Shown here: piece by piece, positions 35,027 through 45,463 of the stretch | How the letters are laid out: each line of letters opens with the position of its first letter | Position numbering within the stretch: the first letter of the stretch is position 1 | Origin: an uncultured Granulicatella sp. | Lineage (GTDB): Bacteria > Bacillota > Bacilli > Lactobacillales > Aerococcaceae | NCBI GenBank assembly: GCA_934193545.1 | Contig: CAKPVL010000004.1 | Span: 1 to 51,955 of the forward strand | Length of the DNA stretch: 51,955 bases | Reading direction: 5' to 3' | The notes under the pieces: model-generated | What the model was told of the DNA's origin: nothing | The model's database searches: none | What the model saw: only the letters and a program-made list of their open reading frames with translations | Translations under genes and position numbers: made by a program

Positions 35027-35063
35027 AAAAAGGACTTCCAAACGATTTTGGAAGTCCTTTTCT
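35027..35063. terminator. Bidirectional terminator between DUF4015 and parC genes
   Basis: AAAAGGACTTCCAAA (35028-35042) pairs with TTTGGAAGTCCTTTT (35047-35061). The A and T flanks serve both convergent transcripts. Confidence 0.92.
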
Positions 35064-35071
35064 ATGTCTTT

Positions 35072-37540
35072 TTATTGTTGAGTTAATGAACTATAGTCGA
35101 AGTTTGCTAATACTGCTTTCACTTCTTGGTCAGTATCTCCTAAAAGCGCAGAACCATTACTTGTACGATCTACAAGCGTTAAGTCCATTGGTCTAACAAC
35201 TTTAGTTTCGCCGTTTCCAGCAACAATCGTGTATTCGCTAGTTGAAGTGATTTCTCCATCTAAGAATACAACACGATGTGGTTTTGTTTTCAATTCACGT
35301 AAAACCATAAGTCCACGTTTTGCACGTGTGAGCATTGAGATTTCTAATACATTGAATCGTTTCACAGCCCCTCGTTGTGTTGTAAGGAATGCAGAAACAA
35401 CTTTATGTTCTAATGAATAAACCATCGCTCCAGCAACAAAATCTTCTTTACGAAGGTTGATTGCTTTTACACCGCTGGCAACAGTACCGACGACTGGAAT
35501 TTCGCTTAATTCATAGCGTAAACCAAATCCGCAGTGCGTTACGATAAATACTTCTAGACCTTCTGGATTTGTCACAACTACTTTCACTACTTCGTCAGTC
35601 GTTGTCTTGAGTTTCATCGCATTACTTGTACGAGTCTTGTATCCTCGGTACGTTGTAAACTCGTTGAATAATGTTTGTTTCACTAAGCCCTCTTTTGTAA
35701 AGAAGACAACCGTCCAATCTTTATAAGAATCATCACTATCTTTAGCTTTAATGAATCCAGTAAGAATGACTTCGTTGCTACCTAAAGAAATTGACTGGCT
35801 TAAGTGGTTTCCAACATCTTTCCATTTCGCTTCTGGAATTTCATGTACTGGTAAGTGTAAGTAATTCCCTTTAGAAGTAAATAGAATTAAGTTATCTAAT
35901 GTAGAAGCTTTTTGGCAAAGAACCACTTCATCTCCTTCACGCATTCCATTTTCTTCTGGAGCGCTTGAAGCAAACGAACGTGGGCTAACACGTTTGTAGT
36001 AGCCTTGTTTAGTAGCAACAACATACACTTCTTCTTCAGTGACTAATACTTCAGTTTCAATCTTAATCTCTTCAATTTCCGCTTGAATTTGTGTTAAACG
36101 AGGAGTTGCATATTTCTTCTTCAAATCACGTAGTTCACTCTTCATCACTTGAAGAAGTGTTTTTTCAGATTTTAAGATACTTAAGAATGTCGCGATTTGC
36201 TCATTTAAATCAAGTTTCTCATTTTGAAGGATTGTAATATCCGTATTCGTTAAACGATATAATTGTAAGCTTACAATCGCTTCTGCTTGAATCATTGTGA
36301 AGTCGTATGTCTCCACTAAACGTTCTTTAGCATGTTTCTTATCTTTACTGTTACGAATTAACGCAATCACTTCATCTAAAATCGATAAAGCCTTCATCAA
36401 ACCGTCTACGATATGCAGACGATCTTGAGCTTTCTTCAAATCATACTGTGTACGTCTTGTAATCACTTCTTTTTGGAAGTTGATATACGAGGTTAGAATT
36501 GTTTTTAAGCCTACTTGTACTGGACGGCGTTCATCAATAGCCACCATATTGAAGTTATAATTGACTTGTAAGTCTGTATTCTTCAATAAGTAGTTTAGAA
36601 TCCCTTCCGCGTTGGCTTCTTTCTTCAATTCAACAACGATTTGAAGCCCTGTACGGTCAGATTCGTCCCTTACTTCAGCAATACCGTCAATCTTCTTATT
36701 CAAGCGAATTTCATCAATCTTCTTCACTAATAAAGCTTTGTTTACTTCATAAGGAATTTCAGAAATGATGATTTGTGATTTTCCACCCTTAATTGATTCA
36801 ATCTTCGTTTTCGAACGAATAACCACTTTACCGCGTCCAGTTTCATACGCTTGTTCCAATTCCTCAATCCCTTGGATAATTCCTCCTGTCGGGAAATCAG
36901 GACCTTTCACAAATTGCATTAATTCTTTCACAGTTGCTTTAGGATGGTCAATTGCATGAATGGTTGCGTCAATCACTTCTCCTAAGTTATGTGTTGGAAT
37001 TTCTGTAGCATAACCAGCCGAAATCCCAGTTGCACCATTTACAAGAAGGTTTGGATAACGAGCAGGAAGTACAGTTGGTTCTTCTTCTGTATCATCAAAG
37101 TTTAAAACAAATTCAACGGTTTGCTTATCTAGGTCTCTCAGTAATTCTTCTGAAATTTTAGAAAGACGAGCTTCCGTATAACGCATCGCAGCAGCTGGGT
37201 CTCCGTCCATACTACCGTTATTCCCGTGCATTTCAATTAGCACATCACGAAGCTTCCAATCTTGACTCATACGAACCATTGCTTCATAAACAGAAGAATC
37301 TCCGTGTGGGTGGAAATTACCGATTACGTTACCGACAGTCTTAGCTGATTTACGGAATTGTTTATCGCTAGTATTTCCATCGATAGACATCGCATATAAA
37401 ATACGACGTTGTACTGGTTTCAAACCATCACGGATATCAGGAAGAGCACGGTCTTGGATAATGTATTTTGAATAACGTCCAAATCGGTCGCCCATTACAT
37501 CTTCCAGATTCAATTCTTGAATATCTTGAATTTGACTCAT
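35072..37540 (-). CDS. parC: DNA topoisomerase IV subunit A
   Basis: Breakage-rejoining subunit that decatenates daughter chromosomes. The 822 residues have the catalytic Tyr121 in [10 protein letters not shown], the quinolone-determining region [12 protein letters not shown] with Ser82 and Glu86 at the positions of S. pneumoniae Ser79 and Asp83 (Ser is the susceptible-type residue), a coiled-coil gate, and a C-terminal beta-pinwheel. It begins 1 base after parE, so the two are translationally coupled. The Bacillus-type GDSSVYE signature supports ParC rather than GyrA. Confidence 0.96.
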   Translation of the reverse strand: MSQIQDIQELNLEDVMGDRFGRYSKYIIQDRALPDIRDGLKPVQRRILYAMSIDGNTSDKQFRKSAKTVGNVIGNFHPHGDSSVYEAMVRMSQDWKLRDVLIEMHGNNGSMDGDPAAAMRYTEARLSKISEELLRDLDKQTVEFVLNFDDTEEEPTVLPARYPNLLVNGATGISAGYATEIPTHNLGEVIDATIHAIDHPKATVKELMQFVKGPDFPTGGIIQGIEELEQAYETGRGKVVIRSKTKIESIKGGKSQIIISEIPYEVNKALLVKKIDEIRLNKKIDGIAEVRDESDRTGLQIVVELKKEANAEGILNYLLKNTDLQVNYNFNMVAIDERRPVQVGLKTILTSYINFQKEVITRRTQYDLKKAQDRLHIVDGLMKALSILDEVIALIRNSKDKKHAKERLVETYDFTMIQAEAIVSLQLYRLTNTDITILQNEKLDLNEQIATFLSILKSEKTLLQVMKSELRDLKKKYATPRLTQIQAEIEEIKIETEVLVTEEEVYVVATKQGYYKRVSPRSFASSAPEENGMREGDEVVLCQKASTLDNLILFTSKGNYLHLPVHEIPEAKWKDVGNHLSQSISLGSNEVILTGFIKAKDSDDSYKDWTVVFFTKEGLVKQTLFNEFTTYRGYKTRTSNAMKLKTTTDEVVKVVVTNPEGLEVFIVTHCGFGLRYELSEIPVVGTVASGVKAINLRKEDFVAGAMVYSLEHKVVSAFLTTQRGAVKRFNVLEISMLTRAKRGLMVLRELKTKPHRVVFLDGEITSTSEYTIVAGNGETKVVRPMDLTLVDRTSNGSALLGDTDQEVKAVLANFDYSSLTQQ

Positions 37541-37541
37541 A

Positions 37542-39602
37542 CTATTCCTCCTCTCCTAGTAACGACAATTGTTCTACATGATCAATTGTTGCTTCTTTTT
37601 TCTTAACTGATGGTTTCTTTTCCTCTTTTTTCGGACTAGCCGTTGTGCTAATGGCATTTACGTCTGATTCTAAAATACTCTTATCTTCTTCTAGACCAAA
37701 CTCAACGTGGCGTTCAATCCATTTACGACGAGGTTCAACTTTATTCCCCATCAATGTGCTTACACGACGTTCTGCTTGAGCTTTATCATCGATGACAACA
37801 CGAATTAACGTTCTTGTATCTGGGTTCATGGTCGTATCCCATAATTGGTCAGCGTTCATTTCCCCAAGACCTTTATAACGTTGTAATAAGTAGCCTTTCC
37901 CGACTAATTTAGTCTTTTCTTCAAGTTCTTTTTCTGTCCACGCATACTCAACGACTTGTTTTTTACCAGTTCCTTTAGAAATCTTATATAAAGGTGGTAA
38001 TGCAAGATATACTTTTCCTGCTTCAATTAATGGTTTCATATAGCGATAGAAGAATGTTAACAGCAAGACTTGAATGTGGGCACCATCGGTATCCGCATCG
38101 GTCATAATAACAATCTTGTCATAGTTACAATCTTCAATCTTGAAGTCACTACCAACACCAGCACCAATTGTATAAATAATCGTATTGATTTCTTCGTTCT
38201 TCAAAATGTCTGAAATCGATGCTTTTTCTGTATTGATTACTTTACCACGTAATGGAAGAATCGCTTGGAACTTACGGTCACGACCTTGTTTTGCAGAACC
38301 ACCGGCAGAGTCCCCCTCTACTAAGTAAAGTTCATTCTTCTTAGGGTTCTTGCTTTGCGCAGGCGTTAATTTTCCAGAAAGAAGTGTTTCCTTCTTCTTG
38401 CCCTTCTTACCATTACGGCTTTCTTCACGGGCCTTACGACTCGCCTCACGCGCTTCACGAGCTTTAATCGCTTTACGAATTAATTCTTGTGCAATTTCTC
38501 CGTTCTCTGTTAAGAAGAAGCCTAATTGCTCAGAAATCGTATTATCCACAATCCCACGTGCAGCAGGTGTTCCTAATTTATCTTTTGTTTGGCCTTCAAA
38601 TTGAAGGATTTCTTCAGGAATACGAAGCGAAATAATCGCAGTTAACCCTTCACGAACATCGCTACCTTCAAGGTTTTTATCTTTATCTTTTAATAGTCCC
38701 ACTTTACGTGCATATTCGTTAAATGCTTTCGTTAAGGCACTCTTCATTCCCACTTCATGAGTACCACCGTCTTTTGTACGAACGTTGTTAACGAAAGATA
38801 AAATCGTTTCTGAATAGCCATCGTTATATTGGAACGCGAATTCAGTTTCAACACCATCAACTGTGCTATCGAAATCCACAACAGGTGATAATGTATCTTT
38901 TTCTTCATTTAAGTATTGGATGAAATCGCGAATCCCTTCTTCATAATGGAAGGTTTCTGATTCGCCAGTACGTTCATCAGTCAATACAATTGTAAGACCT
39001 TTTAATAAGAATGCAGATTCTCTTAAACGTTCTGCTAATGTTTCATACGACCAATTTGTTGTAGAAAAAGTTTTATCACTTGGTAAGAAAGTTACTGAAG
39101 TTCCAGAACCACGTCGGCTTGTTTTCTCTTTCTTAACCGTTCCAACAGGTTCACCACCGTTTTTGAACGATTGTTTGTATAAAGTGCCGTCTCGTAACAC
39201 TTCTACTGTTAACCAATCTGATAACGCGTTAACAACAGAAGCACCAACACCGTGAAGACCACCTGATGTCTTATATCCACCTTGACCGAATTTACCACCG
39301 GCATGCAGTACCGTAAAAATAACTTGAATCGTTGGAATTCCAGAAGCGTGTTTCCCAGTAGGCATTCCACGACCATTATCTTTTACAGTAAGCGATTGGT
39401 CCTTATGAATTGTAACTTCAATTTTTGTTGCATAACCTGATAAAGCTTCATCGACTGCATTATCCACAATCTCATAAGCTAAATGATGAAGTCCACGGTG
39501 ATCCGTTGATCCAATATACATCCCTGGACGTTTACGAACAGCTTCAAGGCCTTCTAAAACCTGAATCGCATCATCATTATATTGATTCGTTACTTTGCTC
39601 AT
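37542..39602 (-). CDS. parE: DNA topoisomerase IV subunit B
   Basis: ATPase subunit of topoisomerase IV. The 686 residues comprise a GHKL ATPase ([12 protein letters not shown], Glu44 and Asn48; [24 protein letters not shown]), a transducer domain, and a Toprim domain with [15 protein letters not shown] near residue 430 and DADTDGAHI. The C-terminal tail after about 640 is Lys/Glu-rich and not conserved. Order parE-parC is usual. The promoter lies at 39634-39662. Confidence 0.96.
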   Translation of the reverse strand: MSKVTNQYNDDAIQVLEGLEAVRKRPGMYIGSTDHRGLHHLAYEIVDNAVDEALSGYATKIEVTIHKDQSLTVKDNGRGMPTGKHASGIPTIQVIFTVLHAGGKFGQGGYKTSGGLHGVGASVVNALSDWLTVEVLRDGTLYKQSFKNGGEPVGTVKKEKTSRRGSGTSVTFLPSDKTFSTTNWSYETLAERLRESAFLLKGLTIVLTDERTGESETFHYEEGIRDFIQYLNEEKDTLSPVVDFDSTVDGVETEFAFQYNDGYSETILSFVNNVRTKDGGTHEVGMKSALTKAFNEYARKVGLLKDKDKNLEGSDVREGLTAIISLRIPEEILQFEGQTKDKLGTPAARGIVDNTISEQLGFFLTENGEIAQELIRKAIKAREAREASRKAREESRNGKKGKKKETLLSGKLTPAQSKNPKKNELYLVEGDSAGGSAKQGRDRKFQAILPLRGKVINTEKASISDILKNEEINTIIYTIGAGVGSDFKIEDCNYDKIVIMTDADTDGAHIQVLLLTFFYRYMKPLIEAGKVYLALPPLYKISKGTGKKQVVEYAWTEKELEEKTKLVGKGYLLQRYKGLGEMNADQLWDTTMNPDTRTLIRVVIDDKAQAERRVSTLMGNKVEPRRKWIERHVEFGLEEDKSILESDVNAISTTASPKKEEKKPSVKKKEATIDHVEQLSLLGEEE

Positions 39603-39633
39603 TTAATACGCTCCTTTTTTTGTCATCTTATCT

Positions 39634-39662
39634 ATAATACTTGTTTTTCGCGATTTTCGCAA
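39634..39662 (-). promoter_or_regulatory. Promoter of parE-parC
   Basis: On the minus strand, -35 TTGCGA (39662-39657), 17-base spacer, -10 TATTAT (39639-39634). Confidence 0.65.
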
Positions 39663-39705
39663 GATTTCTCCTTAGAAATGGCGCTAAATTAACCTTTCTC
39701 ATCCG

Positions 39706-39734
39706 TTGTATAGACACCAACTTTTATGTTAAAC
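39706..39734 (+). promoter_or_regulatory. Possible promoter of plsY
   Basis: -35 TTGTAT (39706-39711), 17-base spacer, -10 TTAAAC (39729-39734). The -10 is poor. Confidence 0.4.
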
Positions 39735-39767
39735 TGTCACTAGACTGTTTTAAGGAGAAATAGACTT

Positions 39768-40388
39768 ATGTCATTTACTTTTATAATAGGCGCTCTTGTA
39801 GCGTACCTACTCGGGTCTATTCCATCTGGATTATGGATTGGACAAACATTCTTTCAAAAAGATATCCGCGAATTTGGTAGCGGGAATTTAGGATCTACAA
39901 ATGCGTTCCGAGTTCTTGGTCCAAAAGCAGGTTCTGTTGTGTTATTTTGTGATGTGTTCAAAGGATCTCTAGCAACAATTCTTGCAATGACTATCTTCAA
40001 ACAACCAAGTATTTCACCGCTTTGGATTGCATCTTTTGCTGTGATTGGTCACACTTTCCCACTCTTTGCTTCGTTCAAAGGTGGTAAAGCCGTAGCAACT
40101 TTTGCTGGAATGATTTTAGCCTACCAACCACTCTTATTATTATATGGATTGATCATTTTCCTAGTGTTGCTTGCTATCACTCGTATGGTTAGTTTGACTG
40201 CTATGGTGACCATCTCTATAGGTGTTCTCTTATCACTACTCTTTAACGATTGGGTGCTAACAGCATTCGCACTAGCAATTGATATCTTCATCATTTATCG
40301 TCATAGAGCTAACATTCAACGAATTTTAAATGGTACTGAAAACAAAGTCCCAATGCCTTGGGATAAGAAAAATAAAGACACTAAGTAA
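39768..40388 (+). CDS. plsY: Acyl-phosphate:glycerol-3-phosphate acyltransferase
   Basis: Makes lysophosphatidic acid from acyl-phosphate and glycerol 3-phosphate, the step before PlsC. The 206-residue membrane enzyme has about five spans and the three conserved loops: SIPSGLWIG, GSGNLGSTNAFRVLG and HTFPLFASFKGGKAVAT. RBS AAGGAG. Its position divergent from parE is common in Gram-positive genomes. Confidence 0.96.
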   Translation: MSFTFIIGALVAYLLGSIPSGLWIGQTFFQKDIREFGSGNLGSTNAFRVLGPKAGSVVLFCDVFKGSLATILAMTIFKQPSISPLWIASFAVIGHTFPLFASFKGGKAVATFAGMILAYQPLLLLYGLIIFLVLLAITRMVSLTAMVTISIGVLLSLLFNDWVLTAFALAIDIFIIYRHRANIQRILNGTENKVPMPWDKKNKDTK

Positions 40389-40407
40389 ATCTTAGTGTCT
40401 TTTCTTT
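40377..40407. terminator. Bidirectional terminator between plsY and the epimerase
   Basis: GACACTAAG (40377-40385) pairs with CTTAGTGTC (40391-40399). The plsY stop codon lies in the loop. T-rich tracts follow on both strands. Confidence 0.85.
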
Positions 40408-41280
40408 TTATTCAAATACAAATGTCGCACATGATTGGTACGGTGTATCTTTCGTGATTCGGAGAATATTTTTCTTTTCTTTCAGATTTAAGGTAGTCTC
40501 ACTTGCTAAGTCTGGATAACCATCCCATGGTTCAAAACAAATAAACGGTGAATCATCTGGCATTGTCCAAACTCCAACCGCTTCGATTCCATTCAAATAA
40601 ACCGTCACACTTCTTTGTCCTTTAGGAGAATACAATTTCCCTTTAAAGTTAGAATCTTTTGATTTAAATAACAATACATCATTTGTAAATAAATCATGAT
40701 GCAACGCAAACTCTCCCTCGGTAAAAGGAACTCCCTCTAAAGAGGCTAGATAAGGAATTTCTAGCTCCAATTTCGAAACAGGAGCTTCACTCTCTAATTG
40801 AATATGATAATCTTCAAAAGTAAGACCTTCCTCAAGAGGTACTGCGAATGCAGGATGACCGCCAATGGCAAAATACAACTCTGGACTAGTAGTTAATACG
40901 CTATAAGTCATCTTTAATGCATTATTCTCTAAAGAATATTGAAGTCTTAATTCAAATTCAAATGGATACTCCTCTTCAATCATTTTGTCTGTTAACAAGA
41001 AAGTCGCAAAATCTTCTCCTTGTTCTTCTAATTGAAAAGCATAATCTCTAGCAAATCCATGCTTTCTAGCAGGATATGTCTTTCCTTCATACACAAACGA
41101 ATTTTCTCTAATCGCTCCAATATTTGGGAAAAGAATCGGAGATTGCTTATTCCAATGAATTCCATCCGGTTGATACATATATTCCGTATCTGTTTCTTTT
41201 GAAATAACGGAAGTGAGTTCAGCTCCAAACAGCTTGATTCCTACTTTTAATAATTCATTTTCAATAAAGATTTTTTCCAT
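40408..41280 (-). CDS. Aldose 1-epimerase family protein (LacX-like)
   Basis: Galactose-mutarotase-like beta-sandwich protein of 290 residues. Seen: NIGAIRENSFVYEGKTY, KHGFARDYAF (His of the KHGF motif), GGHPAFAVPL (second His) and CFEPWDGYPD with the likely catalytic Glu. This LacX-like branch is common in lactic acid bacteria; the sugar is not known, though mutarotation of hexoses or hexose phosphates is likely. I prefer ATG 41280 because GAGG lies 8-9 bases before it, while the ATG at 41286 is too close. It lies 15 bases downstream of codY, so it may be in the same transcript. Confidence 0.85.
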   Translation of the reverse strand: MEKIFIENELLKVGIKLFGAELTSVISKETDTEYMYQPDGIHWNKQSPILFPNIGAIRENSFVYEGKTYPARKHGFARDYAFQLEEQGEDFATFLLTDKMIEEEYPFEFELRLQYSLENNALKMTYSVLTTSPELYFAIGGHPAFAVPLEEGLTFEDYHIQLESEAPVSKLELEIPYLASLEGVPFTEGEFALHHDLFTNDVLLFKSKDSNFKGKLYSPKGQRSVTVYLNGIEAVGVWTMPDDSPFICFEPWDGYPDLASETTLNLKEKKNILRITKDTPYQSCATFVFE

Positions 41281-41295
41281 AATCATCGCCTCGAT

Positions 41296-42099
41296 TTACG
41301 CGTGTTTTAATTCTGACAATAGTGAAGACTTAATATTTTCATTCTTAATTTTAATATATGTCCCTTTTGTACCTAAACTTCTGCTTTCGATAATACCAGC
41401 TGATTCAAGCTTACGGATGGCATTCACAATTACTGTACGAGTGATGTGGTATTCTTGAGCGATTTTAAGCGCTGTGAAACGTAAGTCCATTCCATCAAAC
41501 AGACCTACAATCACTTTAATAGCCTCTAATTCACTATAAGATAATGAGTTGAGAGCAAGGTGCACATTTTGTTGTTCACGTTTTTCTTGTTCAATCTTAC
41601 GTGTGTACCAATGAAGCATTTCAGTCCCGATTACTGTTGCAGCATGTTCAGCCAAGATTAAATCATCTGTAGAGAAAGGTTGCCCCTCTTTCCCCATCAC
41701 AACAAATCCCAGTTGCTTACCAGAAGCGTAGATTGGAATTACCGTTGTCATTGCTTCTTGGAAGTTATCGTGTAATTCAACCGGGAAAATCGTTAAATCA
41801 TCGGTCACCGGAATATTTTCCTTTGTGAATTTTAAGGTCGTCAATTCTTTCATATAGAAGTCTGGAAATTGACGATTATCCTTATATTCTTTCATACGAT
41901 CGTTATTCACTTGGAACTCATCATGAATCCCAAGCATTCTCCCATCGATTGAAGCAATATATAAATCGACTTTTAATAAAGATCCTAAGATTTCAGTCAA
42001 CTTATTAAATGGTAAGTCAGCAGTTTCTGAGTCTCTCCACACGTTGTCGTATTGCACAATCTCGTTTATTTTTCGTAAATCAGCTAATATTGTACGCAC
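41296..42099 (-). CDS. codY: GTP- and branched-chain-amino-acid-sensing regulator CodY
   Basis: Global repressor of nutrient-limitation genes. The 267 residues have an N-terminal GAF domain (about 1-160) that binds isoleucine, leucine or valine, and a C-terminal winged helix (about 205-262) with RTVIVNAIRKLESAGIIESR as recognition region, then GTKGTYIKI. The start is GTG at 42099 after AAAGGAG. The N-terminal MRTILADLRKINEIVQ differs slightly from the usual MxTLLEKTRKIN. It follows hslU by 18 bases, the classic Firmicute arrangement. Confidence 0.96.
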   Translation of the reverse strand: MRTILADLRKINEIVQYDNVWRDSETADLPFNKLTEILGSLLKVDLYIASIDGRMLGIHDEFQVNNDRMKEYKDNRQFPDFYMKELTTLKFTKENIPVTDDLTIFPVELHDNFQEAMTTVIPIYASGKQLGFVVMGKEGQPFSTDDLILAEHAATVIGTEMLHWYTRKIEQEKREQQNVHLALNSLSYSELEAIKVIVGLFDGMDLRFTALKIAQEYHITRTVIVNAIRKLESAGIIESRSLGTKGTYIKIKNENIKSSLLSELKHA

Positions 42100-42117
42100 A
42101 AGTGTATTCTCCTTTTT

Positions 42118-43524
42118 TTATAAAATGTATTTCGTTAAATCTTGATCCTCACGAATCGCATTTAGTTTACTTTCAACATATTGTTCTGTAATTTGAATGC
42201 TTCCCATTTGCATAGATGGCGCTTCAAATAACAATTCTTCGAGAACCGTTTCTAAAATCGTATGAAGACGACGAGCACCGATATTTTCCATTGTACTGTT
42301 CACTTCAAAAGCAATTTCAGCCAGTTTAGAGACGGCTTCTTTTGTAAAGATGACTTCTACATTTTCAGTTGCTAGCAATGCTTTGTATTGTTTTAATAAA
42401 GCATTCTTAGGTTCCGTTAGGATACGTTCGAAGTCTTCTTTAGATAAATCTTGTAATTCAACACGAATTGGGAAACGACCTTGTAATTCCGGCATTAAAT
42501 CACTTGGTTTAGCCACATGGAAGGCACCAGATGCGATAAATAAGATATGGTCTGTATTAATCACACCGTACTTCGTATTCACTTGGCTTCCTTCAACAAT
42601 TGGTAAGATGTCACGTTGAACCCCTTCGCGAGAAACCTCACCACCGTTATGGCCTTTAGCTGCAATCTTATCAATCTCATCGATAAAGATGATCCCAGAA
42701 GTTTCAGCTAGTTTTAATGCTTCTGCATGCATATCTTCTTGATTGATTAAGTTGTTAGCTTCTTCCTCCGTTAATAATTCTAACGCCTCTTTCACCGTAA
42801 CAGTACGGCTAATTTTCTTTTTAGGAGTCATTTGGTCAAGAACAGATTGAATTTGCATCATCTGTTCCATTTGGTTTCCAGAGCCAGCCATACGCATTGG
42901 TTTCTCTGTTAACTCAATCGTCACTTCTTTAGAATCAAGTAGGCCGTTTCTTAATTGTTGCTCAATATCACGTCGTTTTTGAGCAATCTCTTCAGTGACT
43001 TCTTCTTTCATCTCAGGTTCAATACCAGGATTTTGAATTCCCATTTGTTGGAACATACTAAAGAGAGAATCTTGTTGCGGATTTGATACCTTCTTCATGA
43101 TTCCAGGTTTTAAAATCTTCGCTAATTTCTTAACGGCTTTATCAAACGCTTGAGGTTTGACTTCTTCTTGTTTTAATTTTGTAACGATTTGAATCGCGTT
43201 TTCGACTAAGTCACGAACCATCGATTCAACGTCACGTCCTACATATCCGACTTCCGTAAATTTAGTGGCTTCCACTTTTGCGAATGGTGCATCGACTAAT
43301 TTAGCAAGACGACGAGCTAATTCAGTTTTACCTACCCCAGTAGGTCCAATCATTAATAAATTTTTTGGAGTGACTTCTTTTTTCATTTCTTCGTCTAATA
43401 ATAAACGACGGTAACGATTTCGAAGAGCCACCGCTAAAGCGCGTTTAGCATCGTGTTGACCAACGATAAATTGATTTAATTCGGACACCACTTCTCTTGG
43501 TGTTTTACTAATATTTGCTTGCAT
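42118..43524 (-). CDS. hslU: HslU, ATPase of the HslVU protease
   Basis: AAA+ unfoldase that feeds proteins to HslV. The 468 residues have Walker A GPTGVGKTE (60-68), the GYVGRD pore motif, an I-domain insertion (about 110-240), Walker B IIFIDEIDKIA and sensor residues in GARRLHT. It is 12 bases after hslV and is followed by codY. Confidence 0.97.
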   Translation of the reverse strand: MQANISKTPREVVSELNQFIVGQHDAKRALAVALRNRYRRLLLDEEMKKEVTPKNLLMIGPTGVGKTELARRLAKLVDAPFAKVEATKFTEVGYVGRDVESMVRDLVENAIQIVTKLKQEEVKPQAFDKAVKKLAKILKPGIMKKVSNPQQDSLFSMFQQMGIQNPGIEPEMKEEVTEEIAQKRRDIEQQLRNGLLDSKEVTIELTEKPMRMAGSGNQMEQMMQIQSVLDQMTPKKKISRTVTVKEALELLTEEEANNLINQEDMHAEALKLAETSGIIFIDEIDKIAAKGHNGGEVSREGVQRDILPIVEGSQVNTKYGVINTDHILFIASGAFHVAKPSDLMPELQGRFPIRVELQDLSKEDFERILTEPKNALLKQYKALLATENVEVIFTKEAVSKLAEIAFEVNSTMENIGARRLHTILETVLEELLFEAPSMQMGSIQITEQYVESKLNAIREDQDLTKYIL

Positions 43525-43536
43525 ACAACCACTTCC

Positions 43537-44067
43537 TTACGCTAACGTTTCAGTAATGATATTATCGTTTGTAAAAATATCAATTTCTGAAGCGATTTTT
43601 AAACTCTCACGAGCGATATCTTCTGCTGTTAAATTCGAATCTCCAAATCTTAGGAGACCTCTAGCAGCTGCTAAAGCGAAGTTTCCACCAGAGCCGATCG
43701 TTAGGATTCCATCGTCTGGTTCAATGACTTCACCTGTCCCTGAAACAAGGAGCACTTGATCTTTATTCATTACGATTAACATCGCTTCTAATTTTTGTAA
43801 ACCACGGTCACTTCTCCATTGTTTTGCCATTTCAATAGCAGCACGTTGTAAGTTCCCTTTAAATTGTTTGAGTTTATCTTCAAACATTTCTTCTAAAGTG
43901 ATTGCATCTGCAACGCCACCCGCAAATCCAACAAGTACTTGATTGTCGAAAATACGACGGATTTTACGAGCGGTTCCTTTCATAATAACTTTTTCACCCA
44001 TTGTTACTTGGCCGTCACCAGCCATCGCAACTTGGTTATCTTTTTTTACTGCACAAATTGTAGTCAT
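43537..44067 (-). CDS. hslV: HslV, peptidase of the HslVU protease
   Basis: Proteasome-like threonine peptidase, a dodecamer. The 176 residues begin [22 protein letters not shown]: removal of Met exposes the catalytic Thr (second codon), so it is the standard Thr type rather than the Ser type of Bacillus Clp[15 protein letters not shown] is the conserved C-terminal block. The start overlaps the end of xerC by 4 bases. Confidence 0.97.
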   Translation of the reverse strand: MTTICAVKKDNQVAMAGDGQVTMGEKVIMKGTARKIRRIFDNQVLVGFAGGVADAITLEEMFEDKLKQFKGNLQRAAIEMAKQWRSDRGLQKLEAMLIVMNKDQVLLVSGTGEVIEPDDGILTIGSGGNFALAAARGLLRFGDSNLTAEDIARESLKIASEIDIFTNDNIITETLA

Positions 44068-45017
44068 GATTTTCCTCCATTGTTCTTATTAAAGGCACTT
44101 GCATCAAATTCACTCTTCCCAGCTTTAGACCTTGGAAAATATAATTGGTAATTTTGTTGAAGAGCTTCTTTTGTCACATGTGTATAAATTTGAGTCGAAC
44201 TAAGACTCACGTGTCCTAAAAGTTCTTGTACTGTTCTCATATCCGCACCGTTATTTAACAAATGAGTCGCAAACGTGTGTCTAAGCATATGCGGATGTAT
44301 TTTAAGGGTCAGTCCACTTTCTTGAATCAGTTTTTCTAAAATATAACGAACCCCATTAGTCGTCAGTGGATCGCCTAAATGATTCACGAAAACGTTGGAA
44401 TGGTCCTTACGTTCTTTCGCCATCAAGTCTTTGCGTCCTTCTTCAAGATACGTTTCTAAGGCCGTCCTTGCAAAGTCACCAATCGGAACATAGCGTTCTT
44501 TAGAACCTTTACCGATGACGAGAATAATGCTATTTTCAAGGTCTAATTGCTCAAGAGTTAAATTCGTTAACTCACTGACACGCATACCTGTAGCATATAA
44601 TACTTCTACTAGAGCTTTATTACGTTGGTCTAAAGACTGATTTCCATCGATTGAATCAATAAATTTTTCGATTTCATCCTCATAAAAGAATTCAGGCAGA
44701 CGCATTTTACCCTTCTTGTAACTGATAGACGCAAAAGGATTTGTTTCTACGATGCTTCTTTCGACAAGAAAATGATAAAACGAACGTAAACTCGAAAGAA
44801 AACGAGAAATACTCGAACGGTTATAGTTTTCGCGGTGCAATACACCAAGATAAATTCGAACATCAACGACTGTGACATCATTCCAAGAATGAATTGGAAC
44901 TTCTGTCAAATAGTCATAAAAATGTTGAATATCACGGTCATACGCATGAATCGTCTCTGGCGAATAACGTCGTTCAACTTTTAAATACGTTAAAAAATCT
45001 TGCATTTCGTTCTTCAT
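44064..45017 (-). CDS. xerC: Tyrosine recombinase XerC
   Basis: Resolves chromosome dimers at dif, normally with XerD. The 317 residues have an N-terminal SAM-like DNA-binding domain (1-90) and a catalytic domain with Arg146, Lys170, His243, Arg246, His269 and nucleophile Tyr278 ([33 protein letters not shown]); the set is complete. The place before hslVU-codY corresponds to Bacillus codV (XerC-type). ATG 45017 is preferred over 45020 because of the spacing to AGGAGG. No dif site was recognised in the window. Confidence 0.93.
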   Translation of the reverse strand: MKNEMQDFLTYLKVERRYSPETIHAYDRDIQHFYDYLTEVPIHSWNDVTVVDVRIYLGVLHRENYNRSSISRFLSSLRSFYHFLVERSIVETNPFASISYKKGKMRLPEFFYEDEIEKFIDSIDGNQSLDQRNKALVEVLYATGMRVSELTNLTLEQLDLENSIILVIGKGSKERYVPIGDFARTALETYLEEGRKDLMAKERKDHSNVFVNHLGDPLTTNGVRYILEKLIQESGLTLKIHPHMLRHTFATHLLNNGADMRTVQELLGHVSLSSTQIYTHVTKEALQQNYQLYFPRSKAGKSEFDASAFNKNNGGKS

Positions 45018-45036
45018 CATCTTCCTCCTATCGTTA

Positions 45037-45065
45037 ACTTTATCACAGAAAGCACTTTCTTACAA
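45037..45065 (-). promoter_or_regulatory. Promoter of the xerC-hslVU-codY operon
   Basis: On the minus strand, -35 TTGTAA (45065-45060), 17-base spacer, -10 TAAAGT (45042-45037) with an extended TG. An inverted repeat AATTGTC/GACAATT (45069-45093) lies just upstream, a possible operator. Confidence 0.6.
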
Positions 45066-45108
45066 CCGAATTGTCAAAATTATTACGACAATTAAACCAA
45101 ATTTAATA

Positions 45109-45410
45109 AACAGGATGTGAGAAAAGGCGTTCATAGGCGATGACGGTTCGCAGGTTAGCCGCAAAGGACTGTTTACAGTCGTGCGGACTAACCTCGAAAG
45201 GCTTGAGCCTATGCCTTTTCGAACTCAACTACAACAGGATGGCAGAAAGACAGAAGTAAAGAATATTTTTGCGGTGCAAGAATATTCTGCTTCGTCGTCT
45301 TTCGCCCGCAAAGTTTATTAGACGTTCTTGAATCATGAGTGATGAAAAGAACGTCAATAAACCACTGCGTATAAATAAATCAAAGCTGCATATAAATCAA
45401 AGCGCAGTTA
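45109..45410. repeat. Modular intergenic hairpin element, possible dispersed repeat or structured RNA
   Basis: Four modules. (1) 45118-45227, a long rod: GAAAAGG/CCTTTTC (45121/45214), CATAGGC/GCCTATG (45132/45207), AGGTTAG/CTAACCT (45152/45188), CCGC/GCGG (45159/45183), GACTG/CAGTC (45167/45176). (2) 45242-45302: GAAAGAC/GTCTTTC with an inner AGAATATT pair. (3) 45314-45361: TTTATTAGACGTTCTT with AAGAACGTCAATAAA. (4) 45364-45408: ACTGCG/CGCAGT enclosing two copies of TAAATCAAAGC 17 bases apart. AACAGGATG stands directly before modules 1 and 2 (45109, 45233). The GC content is higher than in other intergenic parts. Confidence 0.65.
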
Positions 45411-45427
45411 TTTCAGAGGGAAAAATT

Positions 45428-45459
45428 AAAGAGCACCTAGATTTCTCTAAGTGCTCTTT
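45428..45459. terminator. Terminator after topA
   Basis: AAAGAGCAC (45428-45436) pairs with GTGCTCTTT (45451-45459). On the minus strand TTAATTTTT follows. Confidence 0.88.
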
Positions 45460-45463
45460 ATCT

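Larger units (their letters stand above)
45018..45463. other. 446-base gap between xerC and topA
   Basis: No convincing gene is present. From left to right: xerC promoter (45037-45065), a small inverted repeat AATTGTC/GACAATT (45069-45093), the modular hairpin element (45109-45410) and the topA terminator. A 68-codon plus-strand frame (45335-45541) runs across hairpins and into topA antisense, without a ribosome site. Confidence 0.75.

Noticed and set aside
45376..45403. Two copies of TAAATCAAAGC, 17 bases apart, as a CRISPR-like array
   Set aside because: Only two short copies with a spacer far too short for CRISPR, and no cas genes in the window.
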